Below, piece by piece: positions 1 through 6,996 of a stretch of 18,329 bases of DNA (its first letter is position 1; each line of letters opens with the position of its first letter). The stretch covers positions 1 through 18,329 of the forward strand of contig SKHQ01000030.1 in NCBI GenBank assembly GCA_007116915.1, written 5' to 3'. The position numbers and the translations under genes were made by a program. The notes under the pieces are model-generated. The model had not been told where the DNA came from. It saw only the letters and a program-made list of their open reading frames with translations, and made no database searches. Origin of the DNA: Candidatus Methanomethylophilaceae archaeon. Lineage in GTDB: Archaea > Thermoplasmatota > Thermoplasmata > Methanomassiliicoccales > Methanomethylophilaceae.

Positions 1-1329
1 AGCCTTGACGACCGAGGTGGCCCGGTCCATCGAGACCACGAAGTTCAGTGAGACCGTTGACGCTCCTTCCGATATGAGCTCGACATTGGCATTGGCCTCA
101 CGTACCTTGCCGAATATCTCCGCCGATGCGCCGCAGCGATCGAGGAGATTGTCCCCGACCGCACAGATCAGGCACATGTTGCTCTTGACGTCTATCCTTT
201 CGATGTCGTCGCCTTCCAGTGTGTTGAGGTTGCGAAGCACCTCCTTCACATCGTTGTTGTGTATCAGGAAGGCCACCGTCGAAAGTGATGTGGATATCGC
301 GTAGACTATGACGTTGGCATCCCCGATGCGGTCGATGATGCGGCCCACCATCTTGGGTCGATAGGCGATCTCCGACGAATTTACAGTGATTATTGACAGG
401 TCCGTCTTCAGGGCCACGCTGCGCAACAGCTCATCCTGAGGGGCGCGAAGATGGTGTATGATTGTGCCCATGCCTTGAGGGTTGAACGAGTTCTTCACCC
501 GCACCGGAATGTGCTTCCTCCTCACCGGCTCTATCGTCCGGGGATGCAGCACCTTAGCACCGAAATAGGCCAGCTCCGCGGCCTCGCTGAAGTTCATCTC
601 CTCAATGGTCTTGGCATTGGCCACTATGCGGGGGTCGGCGGTCATGAAACCGTCAACGTCCGTCCATATCTCCAGGAAGTCAGCGTCTATGGCGTGTGCT
701 ATCACCGCTGCGGAATAATCGGAACCTCCGCGTCCGAAAGTCATCGGCTTCCCATCACCGTTACGTCCGTAGAAACCGGTGATGACCGGGACCTTACCGT
801 TCTCCAGTAAGGGCCTCAAAGTGTACGACAGGTCACGGCTGGTGAGGTCCAGATCGGCGAATCCTGCTCCTGGGCAACCTACGGCATGTATCCCTGCCTC
901 CTCGGAGCACAGGGGGACCGAGTCCATACCTGACTCCCGTAGCACGAACGCCATGGTCACGGCGGATAACCTCTCACCCTGTGAGGAAATATTGTCGTTG
1001 AAATAGGGGTCGTTCCGCACAAAAGGATCCTCAAGCAGTTGCTTCAGACTCAGTAGTCTTAGGTCAAGTACTTCGAGGTACTCCTTGAGAAGGGATGAGG
1101 ACATAATCTCTTCAGCAGCCTCCTTGTGCTTGTCACGCAGGGTCTCGATAACCTCATCGGCACTGGTCTCACCGCTCTCCAGGAAACTAATTAGATAGTT
1201 CGTCACACCCGACATCGCCGAGACGACCACTATTGTGTTGCCCTCTCCGGATCGGATTATCTCCGCTGAGCGTCGGAAAGCCTCGGCTGAACCGACACTT
1301 GTGCCTCCGAACTTCTTGACCGTTATCAT
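1..1329 (-). CDS. lysC: aspartate kinase, 3' end cut by window edge
   Basis: Aspartokinase phosphorylates L-aspartate with ATP in the cytoplasm, the first step towards lysine/diaminopimelate, threonine and methionine. The minus-strand frame is open for 443 codons from ATG at 1329 to the left edge, so the C-terminus is missing, probably only a short stretch. Visible motifs are KFGGTSVG at residues 5-12 (the ATP-binding amino-acid kinase signature), FGRGGSDYSAA mid-protein, and WTDVDGFMTADPRIV in the substrate-binding region. The last ~150 residues look like ACT regulatory domains (ALKTDLSIITVNS and VSLNFVVSMD strands), which suggests feedback control by an amino acid. The start codon overlaps the dapB stop by 4 nt (ATGA), so translational coupling is likely. 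It is the last gene seen in the lrp-dapA-dapB-lysC operon. The family is clear; whether it is specific for lysine is inferred from context. Confidence 0.93.
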   Translation of the reverse strand, partial: MITVKKFGGTSVGSAEAFRRSAEIIRSGEGNTIVVVSAMSGVTNYLISFLESGETSADEVIETLRDKHKEAAEEIMSSSLLKEYLEVLDLRLLSLKQLLEDPFVRNDPYFNDNISSQGERLSAVTMAFVLRESGMDSVPLCSEEAGIHAVGCPGAGFADLDLTSRDLSYTLRPLLENGKVPVITGFYGRNGDGKPMTFGRGGSDYSAAVIAHAIDADFLEIWTDVDGFMTADPRIVANAKTIEEMNFSEAAELAYFGAKVLHPRTIEPVRRKHIPVRVKNSFNPQGMGTIIHHLRAPQDELLRSVALKTDLSIITVNSSEIAYRPKMVGRIIDRIGDANVIVYAISTSLSTVAFLIHNNDVKEVLRNLNTLEGDDIERIDVKSNMCLICAVGDNLLDRCGASAEIFGKVREANANVELISEGASTVSLNFVVSMDRATSVVKA

Positions 1330-2105
1330 AGTCCTAGTACCTCACTCATCTCGTGTAAGCGGCCTTCCTTGCGCCCTGCCATCCACTTTATTGAGGTCAG
1401 ACAGCCGCGGGCGAAGGCCTCGCGGGAGATGGCACGATGTGTTATCTCCAGACGCTCCATGTTTCCTGCGATTATCAATGTATGCTCACCGACGATGTCA
1501 CCAGCCCTGATGGCATGGACGCCGATCTCCTTTCCGCGGGCGCCGCTGATGCCTTCACGTCCGTGCTTGAGTTCGCTCAGACCGGTAGCGCGCTGAACAG
1601 CCTCTATAGCCTTCACGGCGGTGCCGGAGGGAGAGTCCTTCTTCTGATTGTGATGCATCTCGATTATCTCGAAATCATAATCGGGCAGAGCTGCCGCCAG
1701 AACCTCGCAGGCCTTCCAGAACACATTGACGCCCAATGCGAAGTTAGCTGACAGGAGTGCCGAGGTCCCATACTTGGCGCATTCCTCGCCTAGGCGGCAT
1801 AGCACATCCTCAGGTATGGCGGTGGTCCCAATGACCATCGCTGTCCCGGTGGCAGGCACCCGCAGCACGTTCTCGGCCGCTGCTGTGGGCGATGTCAGGT
1901 CGACATACACGTCAGCATCGGCAAGTTGCTCCTCCAAGGATTCCGGGGTGAAAGCCAACACGCCGGGATACAGTTCCTTGCCTGCATTCCCACCGGATGA
2001 TGATACCATGGCGCCGTGAAGCTCAAGCTCAGGGTCGGCGAGCACCTGCTCACAAACCAGCCGGCCAAGCTTTCCGGTGGCCCCTCCAACCACCACTCTG
2101 GTCAT
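1326..2105 (-). CDS. dapB: 4-hydroxy-tetrahydrodipicolinate reductase
   Basis: DapB reduces hydroxy-tetrahydrodipicolinate (the DapA product) with NAD(P)H to tetrahydrodipicolinate, in the cytoplasm. The 259 residues are of normal length for the family. The N-terminus carries the Rossmann dinucleotide motif GGATGKLG (residues 7-14). The C-terminal catalytic signature EMHHNQKKDSPSGTA spans residues 149-163. By family knowledge its His151 is the expected general acid/base and Lys155 the substrate-binding lysine. The gene begins 10 nt after the dapA stop, and its stop overlaps the lysC start by 4 nt. Both point to one polycistronic transcript. Nothing is broken or unusual. Confidence 0.96.
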   Translation of the reverse strand: MTRVVVGGATGKLGRLVCEQVLADPELELHGAMVSSSGGNAGKELYPGVLAFTPESLEEQLADADVYVDLTSPTAAAENVLRVPATGTAMVIGTTAIPEDVLCRLGEECAKYGTSALLSANFALGVNVFWKACEVLAAALPDYDFEIIEMHHNQKKDSPSGTAVKAIEAVQRATGLSELKHGREGISGARGKEIGVHAIRAGDIVGEHTLIIAGNMERLEITHRAISREAFARGCLTSIKWMAGRKEGRLHEMSEVLGL

Positions 2106-2115
2106 TGGATCACAC

Positions 2116-2988
2116 TCAGATTATGCCGAGCTGCCTCATGGTGTTCTCCAGCAGCTTGCGGTTTTCCGATGTCATATCCATCAGAGGCATGCGGAGTTCA
2201 CCGGACGGCTTGCCCATTATGTCCATGGCGGCCTTTATCGGTATGGGGTTAGGCTCCAAGAACATAGCGTTGAACAGGGGAATCATCTTGAAGTGCATCT
2301 CCCTCGCCTTGACGAAATCCCCTGCCAAGGCACTGTTCACCATCTCCATCATCTGCTTGGGTGCGCAGTTGGAGGTCACGGATATCACTCCCTCACCTCC
2401 CAATGCCATCAGAGGGAATGTGAGAGCATCGTCGCCTGATATCATGGCGAAATCCTTAGGCCTTTCAGCCATTATCCTCATTACTTGGGCCATATCCCCG
2501 CTCGCTTCCTTTATCCCGCTTATACCGGGAAGTTCAGCAAGTCTCAGGGTCGTCGATGCTTCCATGTTGCTGCCCGTTCTCCCCGGCACGTTGTAAACGA
2601 TTATGGGGAGGTCGCAGGCCTCGGTGACCTTCTTGAAATGTTGGTAAATACCCTCTTGAGTGGGCTTGTTGTAGTACGGAGAAATGGAAAGGATGTAGTC
2701 GGCACCCATATCAGCGGACTTGACGCTGAGGTCTACGGCCTCCTGGGTGGAGTTGCTTCCCGCCCCGGCGATTATCTTGGCCTTCTTGACCTGGTCAATG
2801 ACCACCTCTATCGCCCTCACATGCTCTGCATGATCCAGGGTCGCTGATTCTCCTGTCGATCCGCATGGCACAATGGCATCTATTCCCATGGACTCCTGGA
2901 AGTCCACGAGGTCCCTTAGGCCCTGCTCGTCTATCTTCCCGTCCTTGCGGAAGGGGGTTATCAATGCTGTCGCGGTTCCCTTGAACAT
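2116..2988 (-). CDS. dapA: 4-hydroxy-tetrahydrodipicolinate synthase
   Basis: DapA condenses pyruvate with aspartate semialdehyde, the committed step to diaminopimelate and lysine. The (beta/alpha)8 aldolase signatures are all present: CGSTGES (residues 42-48), SPYYNKPT (103-110), YNVPGRTG (132-139) and GIKEASGD with Schiff-base Lys160. Tyr106, Tyr132 and Thr45 fit the proton-relay triad. I place the start at ATG 2988. It gives the typical N-terminus MFKGTATALITPF and has a GGAG box 9 nt upstream. An in-frame ATG at 2997 and TTG at 3003 are alternatives that would overlap the upstream lrp stop (2990-2992). With the 2988 start the gene begins 1 nt after lrp, so the two are very likely co-transcribed. 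It could in principle be another DapA-family lyase (such as KDG aldolase), but dapB and lysC next door argue for DapA. Confidence 0.94.
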   Translation of the reverse strand: MFKGTATALITPFRKDGKIDEQGLRDLVDFQESMGIDAIVPCGSTGESATLDHAEHVRAIEVVIDQVKKAKIIAGAGSNSTQEAVDLSVKSADMGADYILSISPYYNKPTQEGIYQHFKKVTEACDLPIIVYNVPGRTGSNMEASTTLRLAELPGISGIKEASGDMAQVMRIMAERPKDFAMISGDDALTFPLMALGGEGVISVTSNCAPKQMMEMVNSALAGDFVKAREMHFKMIPLFNAMFLEPNPIPIKAAMDIMGKPSGELRMPLMDMTSENRKLLENTMRQLGII

Positions 2989-2989
2989 C

Positions 2990-3412
2990 TCATTCATCTC
3001 CAAAATGTTCCTTAAGTATCAATCTGGTGCGTGTACTCAGCACGCTTTCGTAGTGTCTTACTTTCTCAATTATCTCATTCAGTTGTGGTGATGACTCGAC
3101 GTCGACGATGGCCACAATGTCCTGGTCACCGGTGACTTCGAAGACCTCGGTGACTCCATCGTAGTTGGCCAGGTCCTCGGCTATACGGTCGCAATCGGTG
3201 TTCACATCGATGCGTATTTCGAGGATCGCCTTGACGTTCTTACTGCTGGTCTTGATCGTGAAACCTTTTATCACGCCGTCATCTACCATCTTGCGGACAC
3301 GGCTGCGCACAGTGCCCTCTGAGACCTTCAGTATCTGGGCTATCTCTACGAATGGCCTTCTTGAGTCCTTTTTCAGGATCTCAATCATCTTTGTATCCAA
3401 ATGGTCAATCAT
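2990..3412 (-). CDS. Lrp/AsnC-family transcriptional regulator
   Basis: This is a 140-residue feast/famine regulator. The N-terminal half is a winged helix-turn-helix (residues ~4-55, with RRPFVEIAQILKVSEGTVRSR as a typical Lrp HTH). The C-terminal half is a RAM/ACT-like effector and oligomerisation domain (residues ~62-137, including GVTEVFEVTGDQDIVAIVDV). Such proteins bind DNA as dimers or octamers and respond to amino acids. It is the first gene of the lrp-dapA-dapB-lysC operon. The simplest reading is that it senses an amino acid, perhaps lysine, and controls its own operon, in analogy to LysM of Sulfolobus. The effector is not readable from sequence. ATG 3412 is preceded by a weak GTGAT element 6 nt upstream. 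A divergent copper ATPase shares the upstream region and might also be controlled. Confidence 0.93.
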   Translation of the reverse strand: MIDHLDTKMIEILKKDSRRPFVEIAQILKVSEGTVRSRVRKMVDDGVIKGFTIKTSSKNVKAILEIRIDVNTDCDRIAEDLANYDGVTEVFEVTGDQDIVAIVDVESSPQLNEIIEKVRHYESVLSTRTRLILKEHFGDE

Positions 3413-3443
3413 TAGAAATCACGCCCTCTATACTGTCAGATTT

Positions 3444-3455
3444 CGTATTATTTTT
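3444..3455 (-). promoter_or_regulatory. candidate TATA region of the lrp-dapAB-lysC operon
   Basis: On the minus strand this A/T-rich AAAAATAATACG stretch is centred about 37 nt upstream of the lrp ATG, predicting a short leader of roughly 10 nt. An imperfectly isolated inverted repeat, TACTGT at 3431-3436 and ACAGTA at 3463-3468, brackets it nearly symmetrically and could be an operator for Lrp itself. No promoter mapping supports this; it rests on spacing and composition only. Confidence 0.35.
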
Positions 3456-3574
3456 GTTGAGAACAGTAGAAGTGTATATAATAATTGCCCATTTCATAGA
3501 CATTTACAACGAATTCAGCAAGAACATCAACATAAAAGAACAAGTATGTGCTTGAACAAAGTCATCATACCGTA

Positions 3575-3585
3575 GTATATTATAA
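3575..3585 (+). promoter_or_regulatory. TATA box of the copper ATPase gene
   Basis: GTATATTATAA is a strong archaeal TATA-like element. Transcription about 25 nt downstream would start near 3606 and give a leader of ~24 nt. That leader contains the Shine-Dalgarno GGGGGTG at 3618-3624, five bases before ATG 3630. The element overlaps the upstream ATG at 3585, which is the main reason for rejecting that longer start. Just downstream are two near-identical direct repeats, ATTCAAGGG (3599-3607) and ATTCAAAGGG (3611-3620), of unknown meaning. Confidence 0.6.
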
Positions 3586-3629
3586 TGTCCCTTCATAGAT
3601 TCAAGGGCTTATTCAAAGGGGGTGTTAGG

Positions 3630-6050
3630 ATGGAGACGGTGAGGATTCCGATCGGAGGCATGAAATGTGTCGTCTGTTCCAATGCGGTTGAAGAGGGTCT
3701 CAAAGAGATCGATGGCGTGGAAGAGGCCACGGTCAACCTTGGTAACGACACGGTCACCGTGAGGTTCGATGCCGATAAGGTGGACCTGGAATCCATGGAA
3801 TCAATGATAAAGGACCTTGGTTTCCAGCCCGCATGGGCGAAGCTCAGGTTCTCAGTGGAGGGTATGGAGTGCGCCGCCTGCGTCAACGGCCTGGAGAAGA
3901 GTCTCCTATCTCGAGAAGGGGTGAGGTCAGCCACCGCCAATCTGGCAACATCGAATCTTACGGTGGAATTCGATGAAGGCCTCCTGGATGAAGGACGCAT
4001 CGTCAGCATGGTCGAGAATGCGGGTTTCAAGGTCACGTCCGCTGAGATGGAGGACATCTACGCCAAAGAGATGGAAGGTCAGAAAAGACTGATAATCATC
4101 GCCGCCGTCCTGGGGATACCGGTTTTCATACTCAGCATGCTGTTCGGCATGACCTCCGTGACCCTTGGTCTGGATACCTGGATGCAGAATCTTCTTCTCT
4201 TCACGCTCACCACTCCGGTCCAATTATACTGCGGACGTCAGTTCTATTCCGGCACGTTGGCCGCCATCCGCGCCCGCAGGGCGAACATGGACACCCTGAT
4301 CGCGATGGGTACCACTTCCGCTTATGTCTACAGCACCGCCGTCACGTTCCTGCCAAATTTCTTCGTTCACACTCACGTCTACTTCGAATCATCGGCGATG
4401 ATAATACTGTTGATCCTGATAGGCAAGTACCTGGAGATGTTCGCCCGCCATGGGACCTCGGAGGCGTTGAGGAGGTTGATGGACCTGCAGCCGCGGACGG
4501 CGACAGTCCTCAGGGACGGCCGCGAGGCCCTCGTATCCGTGGATGAACTCCAGTTGGGAGATCTGGCCCTCGTCCGCCCCGGAGGGCAGGTCCCAGCTGA
4601 CGGAGTGGTCACTCAAGGTTCCTCCTCGGTCGATGAGTCGATGGTCACCGGAGAGAGCATCCCTGTAACGAAATTGGCAGGCGACGAGATGATCGGCGGG
4701 ACAATCAATCAGAATGGGACAGTGAAGATGACGATATCCCGTCTGGGTAAGGACACGGTCCTGTCGCAGATAGTGAGGATGGTTGAGGACGCCCAGTCCT
4801 CAAAGGCCCCGATACAGAGGATAGCGGACACGGTGTCCGCATACTTCGTCCCCATCGTCATAATCCTGGCGTTGACGTCATTCGTATTCTGGTACGTCCT
4901 CGGTTTCGATGCCTACGGTTCGGACATGGGACGGTTCCCTCTGGCCCTGACCGTTTTCATAACCGTCCTGGTCATATCCTGCCCCTGCGCACTGGGTCTG
5001 GCCACGCCGACGGCCATAATGGTGGGCACCGGGAAGGGTGCGGAGTACGGGATACTCATAAGGAACGGCAGTTCGCTGGAACGGGCGGGTAAGGTGGACA
5101 TAATCGCATTCGATAAGACCGGTACCCTTACCAGAGGTAAGCCGGTGGTCACCGATGTGATCGCCTACGGGGAGGATGACATCCTCTCCATAGCCGCCGC
5201 CGGCGAGAGGAGTTCGGAACACCCCATAGCCGCCGCGGTACTGCAACGCCATCGCGAGGAATTCGGTACTGAGCCCCGAGAGCCCGAAAATTTCATGGCC
5301 GAACCCGGTAAAGGTCTGACATTCACATTGGAGGGAAGGAACTTCGCACTCGGATCGATGCGTATGATGGAAGGCAGGCCCGGTGCGGAAAGAGCAGCTT
5401 CAGACATGAAGAGGCTGGCTTCTTCCGGACGGACACCGATAGCCCTGGCGGATGACGATTCCGTATTGGGGGTGATCGCTGTGGCGGACCCGATAAAGGA
5501 GGGTGCTGTGGAGGCCCTTGCCGAGTTGAGGCTGATGGGCGTGGAGACGGTGATGATCACCGGTGACCGCCGCGAGGCCGCCGAGGCGATAGCTGCGGAG
5601 TTGGGGATAACCCGGGTGTTGGCCGAGGTCCTTCCCGGTGACAAGGCCGATGCCGTCAAGAGCTTGGCAGGTGAAGGGGTGGTGGCCATGGTCGGGGACG
5701 GGATCAACGACGCCCCCGCTCTGGCCGTGGCCGACGTGGGGATCGCCATGGGGAGCGGGACCGATGTGGCCATTGAGACCGCGGACATAGTCCTTATCCG
5801 CGATGACGTCAAGGATGTCGTTGCCGCCATGCAGATGTCACGCCGCACACTGACCAAGATACATCAGAATCTATTCTTCGCCTTCATCTACAACGTGACA
5901 TGTATTCCCTTGGCAGCCGGGATACTGTATCCTTCCACCGGAATCCTGCTGCCCCCGATGGCCGCCGCTGCGGCCATGGCTTTGAGCAATGTGTCGGTGG
6001 TAGGCAACGCCCTTCTCTTGAAGCGCTATGTTCCCGAAGTCAAACGCTAG
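3630..6050 (+). CDS. copA: Cu(I)-exporting P1B-type ATPase
   Basis: This is an integral-membrane heavy-metal pump, predicted to drive Cu(I) (or Ag(I)) across the membrane with ATP. It has 806 residues from ATG 3630. Two N-terminal HMA metal-binding domains carry GMKCVVC (Cys13/Cys16) and GMECAAC (Cys81/Cys84). Several membrane segments follow from ~152. The actuator loop has TGES (340-343), the transport site has CPC (451-453), the phosphorylation site is DKTGT with Asp495, the HP motif is at 531-532 and the hinge is GDGINDAP (689-696). TM7 carries the YN pair at 754-755. In TM8 the usual MAxSS copper signature reads MALSN, so the Ser corresponding to Ser715 of Archaeoglobus CopA appears to be Asn787. 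Its 3' end overlaps the convergent alkyltransferase–endonuclease V gene by 11 nt. No copper chaperone or copper regulator is visible nearby. Confidence 0.94.
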   Translation: METVRIPIGGMKCVVCSNAVEEGLKEIDGVEEATVNLGNDTVTVRFDADKVDLESMESMIKDLGFQPAWAKLRFSVEGMECAACVNGLEKSLLSREGVRSATANLATSNLTVEFDEGLLDEGRIVSMVENAGFKVTSAEMEDIYAKEMEGQKRLIIIAAVLGIPVFILSMLFGMTSVTLGLDTWMQNLLLFTLTTPVQLYCGRQFYSGTLAAIRARRANMDTLIAMGTTSAYVYSTAVTFLPNFFVHTHVYFESSAMIILLILIGKYLEMFARHGTSEALRRLMDLQPRTATVLRDGREALVSVDELQLGDLALVRPGGQVPADGVVTQGSSSVDESMVTGESIPVTKLAGDEMIGGTINQNGTVKMTISRLGKDTVLSQIVRMVEDAQSSKAPIQRIADTVSAYFVPIVIILALTSFVFWYVLGFDAYGSDMGRFPLALTVFITVLVISCPCALGLATPTAIMVGTGKGAEYGILIRNGSSLERAGKVDIIAFDKTGTLTRGKPVVTDVIAYGEDDILSIAAAGERSSEHPIAAAVLQRHREEFGTEPREPENFMAEPGKGLTFTLEGRNFALGSMRMMEGRPGAERAASDMKRLASSGRTPIALADDDSVLGVIAVADPIKEGAVEALAELRLMGVETVMITGDRREAAEAIAAELGITRVLAEVLPGDKADAVKSLAGEGVVAMVGDGINDAPALAVADVGIAMGSGTDVAIETADIVLIRDDVKDVVAAMQMSRRTLTKIHQNLFFAFIYNVTCIPLAAGILYPSTGILLPPMAAAAAMALSNVSVVGNALLLKRYVPEVKR

Positions 6051-6996
6051 TCTTGAAACGAGTCGCCTCGGAGTGGGCTCGGCGACTAGGATCGACTCCC
6101 ATGTCCAGCAGTCTGGTGAGGGCTTCCTCCGCTTGGGAAAGGGTGACCCGGTTGCCTACGGAAACGTAGTACTTACCCACTTTTCTCCCCCTCTCCTCAC
6201 CGTCGATGATGATGGACCGTCCGACAAGCTCCCCGGTTAGAAGGGACTTGGCGGCGCCCATGGTCCGATGACCGTCGCGACCGAGATGGGAGGCGATGCC
6301 TGCTCCGCGGGGATGTAGGATTCCGTTACCGTCTATCAGATGCAGACGGCCGTCGTCCATTAGCAGGCTTCTCATAGCCTCAGCCTCCCGGAAGGAGAGA
6401 TAACCAGGGATGTAGGGGAACTCCACCGTCGTTCTCACGCATTCCCGTCCGATCTCAGAACCGTCACTCAAGGAGAAGTCCACCCGGGCGGCGAAGGCGG
6501 TATCGCCGTCGTAGGAAACGTCTATCGCGGAGAGGGTATCCGGCAGAGGGCCACCATCGAAGTCGATCTGCTTGGACAATGCGAGCTGCTCCGCCATCAT
6601 GATCTTCAGAACGGGTATGGTCTGGAAGTCTGTGAAGAGATGTTTCTCCAGATCGACATGACCCTCACGAACATCCACACCTTCGTTCCGCAGTAAGGAT
6701 ATCTTCTCCTCCGCGCCCTTGCCCTTTCCTTTGTACCATCCCGTCCTGCCGTCGGCGTAGACGACGCGATGGCAGGGCGGGTCGGGAGGTGTGGGATTCT
6801 TCGATAACAAAGAACCGATCGCCCTGGCGGCCCCACGGTCTCCGAGGGAATCGGCCAAGGCACCGTAGGTGGTGACACTGCCCCGCGGCACCTGCCTAAG
6901 CATTTCCCAGAGCAGGGCTTTGATATCCGGAGGATGATCAGCTGGGGCTGTTCCGGAACCACAGGTCCCGTTGCGGGAATGGAATCTGGACACCAT
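6040..6996 (-). CDS. fused O6-alkylguanine-DNA alkyltransferase / endonuclease V
   Basis: This is a predicted two-domain DNA-repair protein. Residues ~25-108 match the DNA-binding/active-site domain of O6-alkylguanine alkyltransferases: VPRGSVTTYGALAD, the arginine-finger region RGAARAIG, and PPCHRVV with acceptor Cys75. The separate N-terminal ribonuclease-H-like domain of full-length Ogt/MGMT is absent. Residues ~130-318 match endonuclease V, which nicks DNA near deoxyinosine: IDVSY (Asp159), PYIPGYLSFREA (Glu204), LIDGNG (Asp222) and RGAGIASHLG. A bifunctional protein of this layout is known from Ferroplasma acidarmanus. I choose ATG 6996, with GGGAG 10 nt upstream; it overlaps the MscS gene by 59 nt. 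An ATG at 7044 would extend it by 16 residues. The first ATG outside the overlap (6903) would cut the first helix of the domain. Family assignment is firm; the start is uncertain. Confidence 0.92.
   Translation of the reverse strand: MVSRFHSRNGTCGSGTAPADHPPDIKALLWEMLRQVPRGSVTTYGALADSLGDRGAARAIGSLLSKNPTPPDPPCHRVVYADGRTGWYKGKGKGAEEKISLLRNEGVDVREGHVDLEKHLFTDFQTIPVLKIMMAEQLALSKQIDFDGGPLPDTLSAIDVSYDGDTAFAARVDFSLSDGSEIGRECVRTTVEFPYIPGYLSFREAEAMRSLLMDDGRLHLIDGNGILHPRGAGIASHLGRDGHRTMGAAKSLLTGELVGRSIIIDGEERGRKVGKYYVSVGNRVTLSQAEEALTRLLDMGVDPSRRAHSEATRFKTSV

Noticed and set aside
451..810. Plus-strand open frame antisense to aspartokinase (also 5-304, 779-1006)
   Set aside because: It lies wholly opposite a gene with clear aspartokinase motifs; its translation has no recognisable domain and a composition typical of antisense frames in GC-rich DNA.
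1997..2596. 199-codon plus-strand open frame across dapB and dapA
   Set aside because: It is antisense to two conserved enzymes with intact motifs and has no ribosome-binding site or family resemblance.
3352..3555. Possible small plus-strand protein in the lrp-copA intergenic region
   Set aside because: Half of it is antisense to lrp, the rest is A/T-rich promoter DNA, and no Shine-Dalgarno or spaced TATA box supports it.
3413..3584. Lysine riboswitch or leader attenuator upstream of the lysine operon
   Set aside because: The predicted leader is only about 10 nt and no L-box-like stems are visible; lysine riboswitches are also essentially bacterial.
5165..5857. 230-codon minus-strand open frame inside copA, rich in Ser, Ala and Thr
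   Set aside because: It is a mirror frame of the ATPase catalytic domain; the low-complexity composition is a codon-bias artefact.
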